64,000 nt of DNA, taken from positions 7,078 through 71,077 of the forward strand of contig CAKSSR010000010.1 in assembly GCA_934489735.1 (NCBI GenBank), read 5' to 3'. Shown here in pieces: positions 50,132-59,228 of the stretch (position 1 is the first letter of the stretch; every line of letters begins with the position of its first letter). The position numbers and the translations under genes were made by a program. Source of the stretch: an uncultured Eubacteriales bacterium. Its GTDB lineage: Bacteria; Bacillota; Clostridia; Oscillospirales; Acutalibacteraceae. Under the pieces are notes generated by a model, which worked only from the letters and a program-made list of their open reading frames with translations, made no database searches and was not told the DNA's origin.

Positions 50132-50890
50132 ATGTTTAAGAAGTTATTAGGAGTGTTAGTAGTGTTAGTGGGAGCCTTATGTATATTTGGATGGAATAGC
50201 AAAGGGGATAGCAGTGTACCATATCAATTGAGAAATCCTAAGAAAAATGAAGAGATAGCTGTTATCAAAACTAATAAAGGGGAAATAAAAATTAAGTTTT
50301 TCCCAGAGGAAGCACCTAAAGCTGTAGAAAACTTTAAGACTCATGCAAAAGAAGGATACTATAACAATCAAATCTTTCACAGAGTAATAAAGGATTTCAT
50401 GATCCAGGGAGGAGATCCAACAGGAACAGGCAGAGGTGGAGAAAGCATATATGGAAAACCATTTGAAGATGAGTTTAGCGACAAATTGGTCAATATAAGT
50501 GGAGCTTTATCAATGGCTAATGCAGGGAAGGATACGAATCAGAGTCAGTTTTTTATAAATTATATGGACAAAGAACAATTTAATGGCTGGGATACTTATC
50601 AAAAGATATATGACCAATATGCAAAGAGCCCAGAAGTAGTATCAAAGTACTACAAATCTATAGTTGACATGTCAAAGATAACTGAAGAGATAAAACAATT
50701 ATACATAGATCACGGAGGAAATCCTCATTTAGACGGTGCATTTAACGTAAATGGTACAGGACATACAGTTTTTGGACAGGTTTACGAAGGGTTAGACGTT
50801 GTAAAAGAAATTTCACAGGTTGAGACCAATGAAATGGATGCTCCTTTAGAAAATGTTGTAATCGAAGAGATAAGAATAGAAAAAGCATAA
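50132..50890 (+). CDS. Cyclophilin-type peptidylprolyl isomerase, membrane-anchored or secreted
   Basis: A 252-residue protein with an N-terminal hydrophobic segment (KLLGVLVVLVGALCIFGW) that anchors or exports it; GALC is only a poor lipobox. The cyclophilin domain has FHRVIKDFMIQGGDPTGTGRGG, GALSMANAGKDTNQSQFFI and HTVFGQVYEGLDVV. A 50-residue insertion (about 148-198, including KYYKSIVDMSK) is common in clostridial forms. It would speed proline isomerisation during folding of exported proteins. It is the last gene before a terminator. Confidence 0.92.
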   Translation: MFKKLLGVLVVLVGALCIFGWNSKGDSSVPYQLRNPKKNEEIAVIKTNKGEIKIKFFPEEAPKAVENFKTHAKEGYYNNQIFHRVIKDFMIQGGDPTGTGRGGESIYGKPFEDEFSDKLVNISGALSMANAGKDTNQSQFFINYMDKEQFNGWDTYQKIYDQYAKSPEVVSKYYKSIVDMSKITEEIKQLYIDHGGNPHLDGAFNVNGTGHTVFGQVYEGLDVVKEISQVETNEMDAPLENVVIEEIRIEKA

Positions 50891-50903
50891 GAAAGTATTA
50901 AAG

Positions 50904-50943
50904 AACTGCAGACTATTTTATAATAATAGGGATGCAGTTTTTT
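50904..50943 (+). terminator. Terminator after cyclophilin gene
   Basis: AACTGCA / TGCAGTT hairpin followed by a T run. Confidence 0.75.
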
Positions 50944-51129
50944 ATATATATTTGAATATACAAATACATATTTGAAAAACATATTATAGAAGCCAGCAAA
51001 TTGATAAAAAAAAATTAAAAATTTTACAAAATATGATTCTAACTTATTACAACTGGTAACAAATAAAACAACGAGTGTAACTACTTTAGGGCTACTTTAC
51101 TTATAAAATTTCAAAATAAAATATTAAAC

Positions 51130-51158
51130 TTGAAAATTTTGTTCATATAGTGTATAAT
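51130..51158 (+). promoter_or_regulatory. Promoter of the pst operon
   Basis: TTGAAA (51130-51135), exact 17-base spacer, TATAAT (51153-51158). TTTACA- and TTACAA-like repeats upstream (51020-51055) could be PhoP boxes, but they are not regular. Confidence 0.6.
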
Positions 51159-51208
51159 GAGTAAAAATTGGTAGGTAACTACCTTCGAAAGGGGATGATT
51201 CGTTTTCA

Positions 51209-52060
51209 ATGATTAATCATAAGATCAAAGCTTTGGTTATCGGTTTATTGATTACTATGCTAGGCGGTTGTAAAGTTATTAACCCATCTTACGTAGACGA
51301 TGACATAGGTAAGAAATATAATAATATACTTACAATAGATGGATCAACTTCTATGACTAAATTATGTAACTCTTTAGGAGAAGTATTTATGTCACAGTAT
51401 CCGGGAACATCAGTTGAGAAATTGGATACAGGGTCATCAGCTTCAGTTGAATCAGTCATAGATGGATCATCACAAATTGGAGCTTTGTCTAGAAAATTGA
51501 ATAACAGGGAACCAATTGATAAGCTGAATGTAATTAAAATAGCCGATGACGGGATATGCATTATTGTAAATAAGGATAATGCAGTAAATGACTTGAGTAA
51601 AGAAGAAATATATCAAATCTTTACGAAAAGTATAACCAATTGGAAGGAACTGAATGGAAAAGATGAGAAAATTGTTTTAATTGGCAGAGAAGAAGCATCA
51701 GGAACTAAGGATGGATTTGAAGAAAGCTTTAACTTGGTAGGAAAATGTAAGTATGATGCTATATTTTCTGAATCAGGCGACATATTATCGCAAGTGGGAA
51801 GCGATGAAAATTCAATAGGATATGTTTCAATGGCTTCTAAATCGGATAATGTTAAGATTGTCTCTATAGACGGAATTGAACCAACATTTGATAATATAGA
51901 AAAGGGAATTTATCCAGTTGTTAGACCTTTTATAATGATTTATATGAATAATAATAGGAATCCTTTGATAAGTAAATGGTTTGATTTTGTATTTTCAGAG
52001 AAAGGAAAAGAAATTATTAAAAAGGAAGGATTTATTGTGAAGGGTGATGCTTATGAATGA
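51209..52060 (+). CDS. pstS: Phosphate-binding lipoprotein PstS
   Basis: Extracellular phosphate-binding protein of the high-affinity PstSCAB uptake system. Lipobox MLGGC at residues 17-21; phosphate-contacting elements DGSTSMTKL (after the first strand), DTGSSASVESV, and GREEASGTKDGF. Periplasmic-binding-protein fold, 283 residues, typical. Ribosome site GAAAGGGGATG upstream; eight-base overlap with pstC. The gene heads the phosphate block and is likely induced by the response regulator encoded downstream. Confidence 0.95.
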   Translation: MINHKIKALVIGLLITMLGGCKVINPSYVDDDIGKKYNNILTIDGSTSMTKLCNSLGEVFMSQYPGTSVEKLDTGSSASVESVIDGSSQIGALSRKLNNREPIDKLNVIKIADDGICIIVNKDNAVNDLSKEEIYQIFTKSITNWKELNGKDEKIVLIGREEASGTKDGFEESFNLVGKCKYDAIFSESGDILSQVGSDENSIGYVSMASKSDNVKIVSIDGIEPTFDNIEKGIYPVVRPFIMIYMNNNRNPLISKWFDFVFSEKGKEIIKKEGFIVKGDAYE

Positions 52061-53357
52061 TATACTATTGCTTATAAAATCTAAGAAAAAATCAATATTT
52101 TTCTTCTTCTTTTTGTTTTTTGCTGGGTTGTCAACGGCATCGAACTTGTTTTCGTTTGCACAATTTAAGTTGGATAACAAAGTTTATATCGTTTCTGCAG
52201 CTGACATGATGATCTCTAGAGGATTTAATTACAATGATCACATTGTACCTATCAATTTTATATTTAAATTGATATTATTTGCTTCCATGATTATACCGAT
52301 TGTAGCAATTTGCCTTACTTTATCAAAGAAGAATAAGATATCTTCATATCTTTTATTATCTGGGGCATTGGTCGAGATATCATTGGTCTTTATGATATAC
52401 ATGTTTAAGAATTTGCCAGAGATCAATGAGGTTGAAGTATACTTTACTTGGCCATTCTTTACTATTATAATTTCTAACGTCATAGCTTCACTTTTATCGA
52501 TTTTGATTGTAGGAATTGAAGAATTGGCAGAATTGGTCTTCTTTTTGTTTGCATTTTTATCAGTTTTTATAGTTTCGGTCATAACAATTTACATCTTTGT
52601 AAGCGGAGTACCGGCAATTTCAAAGATAGGCTTTAATAATTTTATATTTGGTACCGAATGGAACCCAGACGGTAATAAATATGGAATATTGCCATTGATT
52701 TTATCATCAATTATTGGAACAATAGGAGCAATTTTGATAGGAGTACCAATAGGAGTATTGACAGCAGTATTTCTCTCAGAAATGCAATTAAAGTTTGTAC
52801 CAAAGATAGTAAGACCAACAATTCAACTATTAGCAGGAATACCATCGGTTGTATACGGATTCTTTGGAATGTTGATAATAGTTCCAGTGATTAGGAAAGT
52901 ATTTAAAGGAATGACGATAGGGCACAGCCTTCTAGCCGTAATAATGATATTATCAATAATGATATTGCCGACAGTTGTTAGTATTTCAGAGAATGCATTA
53001 AGGTCTGTGCCGGACTCATATAGGGAAGCATCACTGGCACTGGGCGCAACTAAAATAACGACTATTTTTAAGATTGTAATACCAGCAGCTAAGTCTGGGA
53101 TACTATCTGGCATAGTTTTAGGAGTGGGTAGAGCAATTGGAGAGACAATGGCTGTGATAATGGTTGCTGGGAATGTAGTTAATATGCCACATTTATTAAA
53201 AAGTGTGAGATTACTCACGACTGGAATAGTACTTGAGTTACCTTACTCAACGGGGATACATCGACAGGCATTATTTTCGATAGGATTAGTACTGTTTGTC
53301 TTCATAGTGATAATAAATATATCATTTACAGTCTTATCAGGCAAAAATAAAGAGTAA
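52053..53357 (+). CDS. pstC: Phosphate ABC transporter permease PstC with N-terminal membrane extension
   Basis: Inner membrane permease subunit. The conserved part is from about residue 160: VSGVPAISKIGFNNFIFGTEWNPDGNKYGILPLI, the BPD transport domain with LSEMQLKFV and the EAA-like REASLALGATKITTIFKIV. About 150 residues precede it, with several extra membrane segments (FFFFFLFFAGLSTASNLF, FKLILFASMIIPIVAICL, LVEISLVFMIYMF, TIIISNVIASLLSILIV), absent from ordinary PstC of about 300 residues. I chose the ATG at 52053, which has GGG eight bases upstream; GTG at 52044 is an alternative. Confidence 0.92.
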   Translation: MNDILLLIKSKKKSIFFFFFLFFAGLSTASNLFSFAQFKLDNKVYIVSAADMMISRGFNYNDHIVPINFIFKLILFASMIIPIVAICLTLSKKNKISSYLLLSGALVEISLVFMIYMFKNLPEINEVEVYFTWPFFTIIISNVIASLLSILIVGIEELAELVFFLFAFLSVFIVSVITIYIFVSGVPAISKIGFNNFIFGTEWNPDGNKYGILPLILSSIIGTIGAILIGVPIGVLTAVFLSEMQLKFVPKIVRPTIQLLAGIPSVVYGFFGMLIIVPVIRKVFKGMTIGHSLLAVIMILSIMILPTVVSISENALRSVPDSYREASLALGATKITTIFKIVIPAAKSGILSGIVLGVGRAIGETMAVIMVAGNVVNMPHLLKSVRLLTTGIVLELPYSTGIHRQALFSIGLVLFVFIVIINISFTVLSGKNKE

Positions 53358-53373
53358 GGGAGGAATAGATATT

Positions 53374-54255
53374 ATGAATAAAAGAGAGTCAATATATTCA
53401 AAGAAGAGTTACATTGGGGATGCAATTTTAAAGTTCTTTATATATTTTTCAGCATTTGCTTGCGTTTTTGTATTAGGATTTATAATTTTTTACATTCTAT
53501 CAAATGGGATGAAGTATATTACGATTGATTTACTAACGAAGCCATACTCTGAGAATAATGAAGAGATGAAAGGCATATTACCGATGATAATCAATACGTT
53601 TTATATAATTATAATAACTTTGATCATATCTGTACCAATAGGGATTTCAGCAGCAATATACATGACGCAATATGCTAAGCAAAGCAGACTGTTAAGGCTG
53701 ATAAGATTCACCACAGAGGTACTATCAGGGATACCATCTATAATATTTGGCTTGTTTGGATTTATAATATTTTGCGGAATGTTTAGGATGGGTACGTCAA
53801 TATTATCAGGCTGTTTAACGATGACACTTTGTATATTACCGACGATAATAAGAACAACAGAGGAATCTCTTCTTTCTGTACCAGAGTTTTACAAAGAAGG
53901 AGCTTTAGCATTAGGAGCAGGCAAATTCAAAGTAATAATGCAAATAGTTTTACCTTGTGCACTTCCAGGGATCATAACGTCTATTATCTTAGCGATAGGA
54001 AGGATAGTCGGAGAGTCTGCAGCATTATTATATACATCTGGTATGGCATATAACATGCCGAATGACATATTTTCGCATATAATGCATAGCGGAAGGACAT
54101 TGACATTGCATTTGTTTAGAATAGCAAAGCAAGCGGACACATCAGATTCACTTGGGATAGCATTTGCCATCTCAGCGATATTGTTGATTTTAGTATTTTT
54201 AATCAATATAATGGTTACGTTGCCAAAAAGAATAATAGATAAAAGAATGAAGTAA
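53374..54255 (+). CDS. pstA: Phosphate ABC transporter permease PstA
   Basis: Second permease subunit, 293 residues, six predicted membrane helices. Family features: ITIDLLTKPYSENNEEMKGILPMIINTFY near the N terminus, GISAAIYMTQYA, TTEVLSGIPSIIFGLFGFIIF, and the EAA loop KEGALALGAGKFKVIMQIVLP. Ribosome site GGGAGGAA before ATG. Cotranscribed with pstC and pstB; no terminator between. Confidence 0.96.
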   Translation: MNKRESIYSKKSYIGDAILKFFIYFSAFACVFVLGFIIFYILSNGMKYITIDLLTKPYSENNEEMKGILPMIINTFYIIIITLIISVPIGISAAIYMTQYAKQSRLLRLIRFTTEVLSGIPSIIFGLFGFIIFCGMFRMGTSILSGCLTMTLCILPTIIRTTEESLLSVPEFYKEGALALGAGKFKVIMQIVLPCALPGIITSIILAIGRIVGESAALLYTSGMAYNMPNDIFSHIMHSGRTLTLHLFRIAKQADTSDSLGIAFAISAILLILVFLINIMVTLPKRIIDKRMK

Positions 54256-54268
54256 AGGAGAAAGAGAG

Positions 54269-55033
54269 GTGGTTAATACGAGCACAAAGATTTTAATAAA
54301 AGATTTAAATTTATACTACGGAGACTTTTGGGCATTGAAAGGTATAAACTTAGAGATACCGACGAACCGAGTTACAGCTTTTATAGGGCCATCAGGATGT
54401 GGCAAGTCGACATGTTTAAAGTCGATAAATAGAATGAATGACTTAGTTGACAAATGCAAGATTGAGGGCAAAATAATGATAGACGGCGAAGATATTTATG
54501 ATCCAAGGACTGACATAAATTTATTAAGGAAAAGGGCCGGAATGGTATTTCAGAAGCCGAATCCATTCCCGATGAGCATATATGACAATGTGGCATATGG
54601 GCCGAGGATCCATGGGATAAAGAGCAAGAAAGAACTGGATATAATAGTGGAAAGGTCGTTAAAGAGTGGGGCATTGTGGGAAGACGTAAAGGACAGACTA
54701 AAGAAGTCAGCATTAGGATTATCAGGAGGGCAGCAACAGAGATTATGTATAGCGAGGGCACTGGCTGTCCAACCAGACATAATTTTAATGGACGAGCCGA
54801 CATCAGCATTAGATCCGATATCGACATTGAAAGTAGAGGACTTGATAAGTGAACTAAGGGGGAACTATACAGTTGTAATAGTGACTCATAACATGCAACA
54901 AGCGGCCAGAGTTTCTGACAAAACGGCATTCTTTTTGATGGGGGAGTTGGTAGAATTCAACAGCACATCGAAAATTTTTAACAGTCCTATTGATAAAAGG
55001 ACAGAGGAATATATAACTGGAAGGTTTGGATAA
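54269..55033 (+). CDS. pstB: Phosphate ABC transporter ATP-binding protein PstB
   Basis: Energises phosphate uptake. Walker A GPSGCGKSTC, Q-loop VFQKPNPFPMSIYDNV (the PstB-specific NPFPMSI), signature LSGGQQQRLCIARAL, Walker B ILMDEPTSALDPIST, H-loop VTHNMQQAARVSD. 254 residues, typical. Starts at GTG after GAGAGG. It ends eight bases into the frame preceding phoU; the phoU ATG is 20 bases after. Confidence 0.97.
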   Translation: MVNTSTKILIKDLNLYYGDFWALKGINLEIPTNRVTAFIGPSGCGKSTCLKSINRMNDLVDKCKIEGKIMIDGEDIYDPRTDINLLRKRAGMVFQKPNPFPMSIYDNVAYGPRIHGIKSKKELDIIVERSLKSGALWEDVKDRLKKSALGLSGGQQQRLCIARALAVQPDIILMDEPTSALDPISTLKVEDLISELRGNYTVVIVTHNMQQAARVSDKTAFFLMGELVEFNSTSKIFNSPIDKRTEEYITGRFG

Positions 55034-55052
55034 GAAGGGAGTGAAAAAATTT

Positions 55053-55703
55053 ATGTTAAGGAAGTCTTTTTTACATCAGCTGAATGAACTGGATGAAAAA
55101 ATCAACCTAATGTCGCAAATGGTGGACAACATTTTTAAGAATACTATTGATGCATTATTACTTATGGACATGGATGAATCAAAGAAAGTCATGGAATTTG
55201 ATGACGAGATAGATAATTTACATCATCAGATAGAGAGACAATGTATAGATATTTTAGCACTTCAACAACCTTTGGCATCAGATTTAAGGAAAATAGCAAG
55301 TTTTTTAAAGATAATTAATGACATAGAAAGAATAGCAGACCAATGTTGTGACATATGTAATATAATATGTACTGGAGAAATGGATAAAGATATGATTCTT
55401 TTATCTGGAGTTGTAGATATGTTAAAAAAGGTATATAATATATACTTCGATACTATTTCAGCTTTAAAGAACAAAGACGAAATATCAGCTGTCAAGATTA
55501 GAACTATGGATGATGATATAGACAAAGCATTCTTAGACATAGTAGTAAGAATTTGCGACCATATATCAGAATCGAGATCAAAAGTAAAGAAGGAGGTAGA
55601 CTTAATATTTATAGCGAAATATATAGAGAGGATAGCAGACCACTGCATGAATATTTCAATTTGGATAGTATATATGCAAACTGGACTTCATGAAATTTTA
55701 TAA
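55053..55703 (+). CDS. phoU: Phosphate-specific transport regulator PhoU
   Basis: Cytoplasmic helical protein linking PstSCAB state to the sensor kinase. Two PhoU repeats are seen: FDDEIDNLHHQIERQCIDIL...ERIADQCCDICNII and MDDDIDKAFLDIVVRI...YIERIADHCMNISIWIVYM, each with the E/D-x-x-x-D metal motif. 216 residues is typical. The ATG at 55053 follows AAGGGAG by 11 bases; a TTG at 55026 inside pstB is rejected. Confidence 0.95.
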   Translation: MLRKSFLHQLNELDEKINLMSQMVDNIFKNTIDALLLMDMDESKKVMEFDDEIDNLHHQIERQCIDILALQQPLASDLRKIASFLKIINDIERIADQCCDICNIICTGEMDKDMILLSGVVDMLKKVYNIYFDTISALKNKDEISAVKIRTMDDDIDKAFLDIVVRICDHISESRSKVKKEVDLIFIAKYIERIADHCMNISIWIVYMQTGLHEIL

Positions 55704-55719
55704 TAATGGAGGAATTAAT

Positions 55720-56424
55720 ATGGGAAATGTGATTTATATAGTAGATGATGAGCAAAATATAAGAAGACTAGCATCTTTAGCATTAAGAGATGCGAACTAT
55801 GAAACTTATGAATTTTCTAATGGGAACGAGTTATTAAAGGCAATTGAAAAAGAAATTCCAAGTTTAATAATATTAGATTGGATGATGCCAGAACCAGATG
55901 GGATGGAGATATGTGCAAAATTACGGGCGGACAACAAAACTAAGTATATACCTATCATGATGCTTACGGCACGTGGAGAAGAAATGGACAAGGTATTAGG
56001 ATTAGAAATGGGAGCAGATGATTATCTTACAAAACCATTTGGGGTCAAAGAATTATGTGCAAGGGTCAAGGCACTTTTGAGAAGGAAGGACTTTATTACT
56101 AAAAAAGATATAGACTTAGACAAAGAGATAGAAATAAAGGATATAAAGATAAATCCACCTAAGAGAGCAGTAACAAAAGGTGGACAACCAGTTGATTTAA
56201 CGACAAAAGAATTTGAAATATTGTTATTACTTATGAGACATCCGAATCTTGTTATGACAAGAGAGAAGATAATGGAAAACGTATGGGATGTTGATTATTT
56301 TGGAGACGCAAGGACAGTAGACGTTCATATAAGATATTTAAGACAGAAATTAGAAGACAATCCTGAAAAACCAGAAATTATTAAGACGGTTAGAGGAGTA
56401 GGATATAAATTTTGTAGCAAATAA
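55720..56424 (+). CDS. OmpR-family response regulator (PhoP/PhoB-like)
   Basis: Receiver plus winged-helix DNA-binding protein of 234 residues. VDDEQNIRRL holds the acidic pocket, IILDWMMPEPDG the phosphorylated Asp, LTARGEE the Thr, and YLTKPFG the Lys. The output domain has TTKEFEILLLLMRHP, DARTVDVHIRYLRQKL and IKTVRGVGYKF. Start ATG at 55720 follows GGAGGAATTA. Between phoU and a PhoR-like kinase it very probably controls phosphate starvation genes, including the pst operon. Confidence 0.9.
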   Translation: MGNVIYIVDDEQNIRRLASLALRDANYETYEFSNGNELLKAIEKEIPSLIILDWMMPEPDGMEICAKLRADNKTKYIPIMMLTARGEEMDKVLGLEMGADDYLTKPFGVKELCARVKALLRRKDFITKKDIDLDKEIEIKDIKINPPKRAVTKGGQPVDLTTKEFEILLLLMRHPNLVMTREKIMENVWDVDYFGDARTVDVHIRYLRQKLEDNPEKPEIIKTVRGVGYKFCSK

Positions 56425-56514
56425 GGTAAAATAGAATGAATTTATTAATCAGGAAAGGAGAAGCTGTCGCCAGGCAAGAATAAATTGCAATCAAATGGAG
56501 GCAGCAAGATTGTT

Positions 56515-57924
56515 TTGAAAAAGAAAATAATTATAGCTAATGTAGCATCAGTGATAATAGGTATTTTAAGTCAATTACTAATATTTATACCGACGATAAA
56601 AAATGTTTACTGGAGGTATATATCGAATGACAATTATTCGAATTCATTTGAATTTATATCGATGTTGTTGATATGTGCCTTTGCGGGGACAATAATAGGT
56701 ATAATATTTGCCATCATAATGACAGTATTTACTGCCAAAAGTATATCAGAACCTGTCAAAGAATTGACTACGGCAACGAATGATATATCAAGTGGCAACT
56801 ATGACATAAGAATAGATAACAAATATGAAGACGAGTTAGGAGATTTGGCTAACTCATTTAATAAAATGGCTGATGCGATCGATAAAGCAATGAAAGAAAT
56901 TAATGACAAGAACAGTCAACTATCAGCAATTTTCTATGGGATGGATGACGGAGTCTTAGCAATTGATAAAGATAAGAACTTGCTATTTTTAAATAATCGA
57001 GTGAAGGAACTGTTGGCTAACTATGATTTGGAACCAGGAATTAATTTAAAGAAAGAGCATAATATGTATCAGATATCAAAAGCAATTTCAAGAGTGATAG
57101 ATACTGGCAACATACAAAGGGAGACTATAGTTTTGGACAATCCGAAAAGAGTCATGAACTTATATGCAGCAGAAATAGAAGCAAATGGAGCCAAAGGTGT
57201 AGTAGTTGTTTTAACAGATATAACAGAATTAGATAAACTTCAGAAAATACAAGAGGACTTTGCAGCAAATGTGACCCACGAATTGAAAACGCCACTGACA
57301 TCTATAAAAGGATTTGTAGAATTATTGAAAAGTGAAGATAGAGATGAGCAAACAAGAGCATATTTTTACGATGTGTTAGAAGCAGAGACAAATAGATTGA
57401 CAAAATTAATAAATGACATGTTAGCTTTATCACAGGCTGATGCAATAGGACCCAATAATGTGATGGATCAATGCGATTTGGAATATGAAATAGAAAAAGT
57501 GATTCAAAGAATTAAACCTATGGCAGAGGAAAATAATATTTCACTTGAAAGTAATTTAAAAGAAAATGTCGTGATAAGGATGCCAGAATCAAGAGCGAAC
57601 CAAGTTTTTACGAATCTAATAGAAAATGCTATAAAATATAATAAGCCAGAAGGAAAAGTAGAAATAAACTTAACAAGCGATAAAAATGTTGCTATAATAG
57701 AAGTAAAAGATACAGGAATAGGAATACCGGCAGATAAAATTAATAGAATTTTTGAAAGGTTTTATAGAGTAGATAAGAGTAGATCAAGAGAAGTAGGGGG
57801 AACAGGATTAGGTCTTTCTATAGTGAAGAGTCTGGTAGAAATATATAGAGGGACAGTAAAAGTAGATAGCATTTATGGAGCAGGCACTAAATTCACAGTA
57901 AAATTACCATTAGTTAGAAGGTAG
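56515..57924 (+). CDS. Sensor histidine kinase (PhoR-like)
   Basis: Membrane kinase of about 469 residues: two membrane segments (IIIANVASVIIGILSQLLIF; LLICAFAGTIIGIIFAIIM), a HAMP domain (ISEPVKELTTATNDI), a PAS domain (SAIFYGMDDGVLAIDKDKNLLFLN), HisKA with phospho-His FAANVTHELKTPLTS, and HATPase motifs N (FTNLIENAIKYN), G1 (DTGIGIP), F and G2 (GGTGLGLSIVKSLVE). The start is uncertain: GGAGG (56497-56501) is seven bases from an in-frame ATT at 56509 and 13 from TTG at 56515; I use the TTG. It pairs with the response regulator just upstream. Confidence 0.9.
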   Translation: MKKKIIIANVASVIIGILSQLLIFIPTIKNVYWRYISNDNYSNSFEFISMLLICAFAGTIIGIIFAIIMTVFTAKSISEPVKELTTATNDISSGNYDIRIDNKYEDELGDLANSFNKMADAIDKAMKEINDKNSQLSAIFYGMDDGVLAIDKDKNLLFLNNRVKELLANYDLEPGINLKKEHNMYQISKAISRVIDTGNIQRETIVLDNPKRVMNLYAAEIEANGAKGVVVVLTDITELDKLQKIQEDFAANVTHELKTPLTSIKGFVELLKSEDRDEQTRAYFYDVLEAETNRLTKLINDMLALSQADAIGPNNVMDQCDLEYEIEKVIQRIKPMAEENNISLESNLKENVVIRMPESRANQVFTNLIENAIKYNKPEGKVEINLTSDKNVAIIEVKDTGIGIPADKINRIFERFYRVDKSRSREVGGTGLGLSIVKSLVEIYRGTVKVDSIYGAGTKFTVKLPLVRR

Positions 57925-57928
57925 AGAT

Positions 57929-58582
57929 ATGACAGATTTATTTAATTTAGAAGAAACAATAGCAATCGATTTATTAAAAGAATTAAATTATCCTTGGGAA
58001 GCAATAAGTAAAATTCATGATTTTATATATAAATTAGGAGAAAACTTGAACCGCAATGAGTATAATTATAGAGAAAATGATGTATGGGTACATAAAAGTG
58101 CCAAGGTTTATGAAAGCGCTTGTATAAAAGGCCCTGCAATAATATGTGCCGACTCAGAAATAAGGCATTGCGCATTTATACGAGGAGATGTTATAATAGG
58201 TAAAGGATCGGTTATAGGAAATTCAACTGAAATTAAAAATTCTATTTTGTTTAATGAGGTACAAGTGCCTCATTATAATTATGTTGGAGATTCTATACTG
58301 GGATACAAATCTCATATGGGAGCTGGGGCAATAATTTCAAATATTAAGTCGGATAAGACTTCTGTTATCGTAGATTATAAAGGAGTAAGAATTGATACGA
58401 AATTAAGAAAGCTTGGGGCAATAGTCGGAGACAATGTGGAAATTGGTTGCAACAGCGTGCTAAACCCTGGGACGATAATTGAAAGAAATTCTAATATATA
58501 TCCATTGTCTATGGTGAGAGGAACTGTAAAAAAATCAAGTATATATAAGAACAAGAACGAAATAGTGAAAAAATTTAACTAG
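57929..58582 (+). CDS. Left-handed beta-helix acyltransferase-like protein (GlmU C-terminal-like)
   Basis: A 217-residue protein: residues 1-70 helical, 70-195 hexapeptide repeats (IKGPAIICADSEIRH, VIIGKGSVIGNSTEIKN, AIVGDNVEIGCNSVLNPGTII). In many Clostridia the same gene is annotated as UDP-N-acetylglucosamine pyrophosphorylase-like, but it lacks the pyrophosphorylase domain. It may acylate a sugar nucleotide. Four bases separate its start from the kinase stop, suggesting cotranscription with the phoPR pair and the uracil glycosylase. Confidence 0.85.
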   Translation: MTDLFNLEETIAIDLLKELNYPWEAISKIHDFIYKLGENLNRNEYNYRENDVWVHKSAKVYESACIKGPAIICADSEIRHCAFIRGDVIIGKGSVIGNSTEIKNSILFNEVQVPHYNYVGDSILGYKSHMGAGAIISNIKSDKTSVIVDYKGVRIDTKLRKLGAIVGDNVEIGCNSVLNPGTIIERNSNIYPLSMVRGTVKKSSIYKNKNEIVKKFN

Positions 58583-58595
58583 AAAGAGATATGTT

Positions 58596-59207
58596 ATGAT
58601 AAATAATTGGGAAGACTTAGAAAAAGAATGCTTACAATGTGAAAAATGTAAGCTAAGTGAAACAAGGACTAAAGTGGTTTTTGGAGTTGGTAATAAAGAA
58701 TCAAAGGTTTTATTGATCGGGGAAGGCCCTGGTGAGAATGAGGACCTGCAAGGGGAACCTTTTGTAGGGAGAGGTGGTAAATTACTAGATAAAATGCTGA
58801 ACTATGTAGACCTTGATAGAAAAGAGAATATATATATAGCAAACATAGTAAAGTGCAGACCACCAAAAAATAGAGACCCACTTGAAGAAGAACAGAATTT
58901 ATGTAAGAATTGGTTGAGAAATCAAATCTATTTGATAAAGCCTAAGATAATTATGTGCCTGGGAAGAATAGCTGCACAAGTGATTATAAAAAAGGATATA
59001 AAGATAACGAGAGATCATGGAATATTGTTTTATAAAGAAGGAGGAAATCTATTTAATATTGATGAAGATAACCTGCCTGAAGATAAAATGATTTTAATGG
59101 CAACTTTACATCCAGCAGCATTGCTTAGGAATCCTGCTCAGAAACAATATGCAATGGAAGACTTTAAAAAACTTAGGAGCTTGATAGAAAAATTAAAATT
59201 GATTTAG
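58596..59207 (+). CDS. Type 4 uracil-DNA glycosylase (Fe-S)
   Basis: Removes uracil from DNA in base excision repair. Features of family 4: cluster cysteines CLQCEKCKL and a CRPP...LCKNW pair, active-site GEGPGENEDLQGEPFVGRGGK, and the TLHPAALLRNP motif (HPAxxLRxP). A 203-residue protein, within the normal range. A short spacer separates it from the hexapeptide gene and from dnaB, so it belongs to the same operon. Confidence 0.95.
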   Translation: MINNWEDLEKECLQCEKCKLSETRTKVVFGVGNKESKVLLIGEGPGENEDLQGEPFVGRGGKLLDKMLNYVDLDRKENIYIANIVKCRPPKNRDPLEEEQNLCKNWLRNQIYLIKPKIIMCLGRIAAQVIIKKDIKITRDHGILFYKEGGNLFNIDEDNLPEDKMILMATLHPAALLRNPAQKQYAMEDFKKLRSLIEKLKLI

Positions 59208-59228
59208 AGAGGAATAAAGGTTAAAAAG

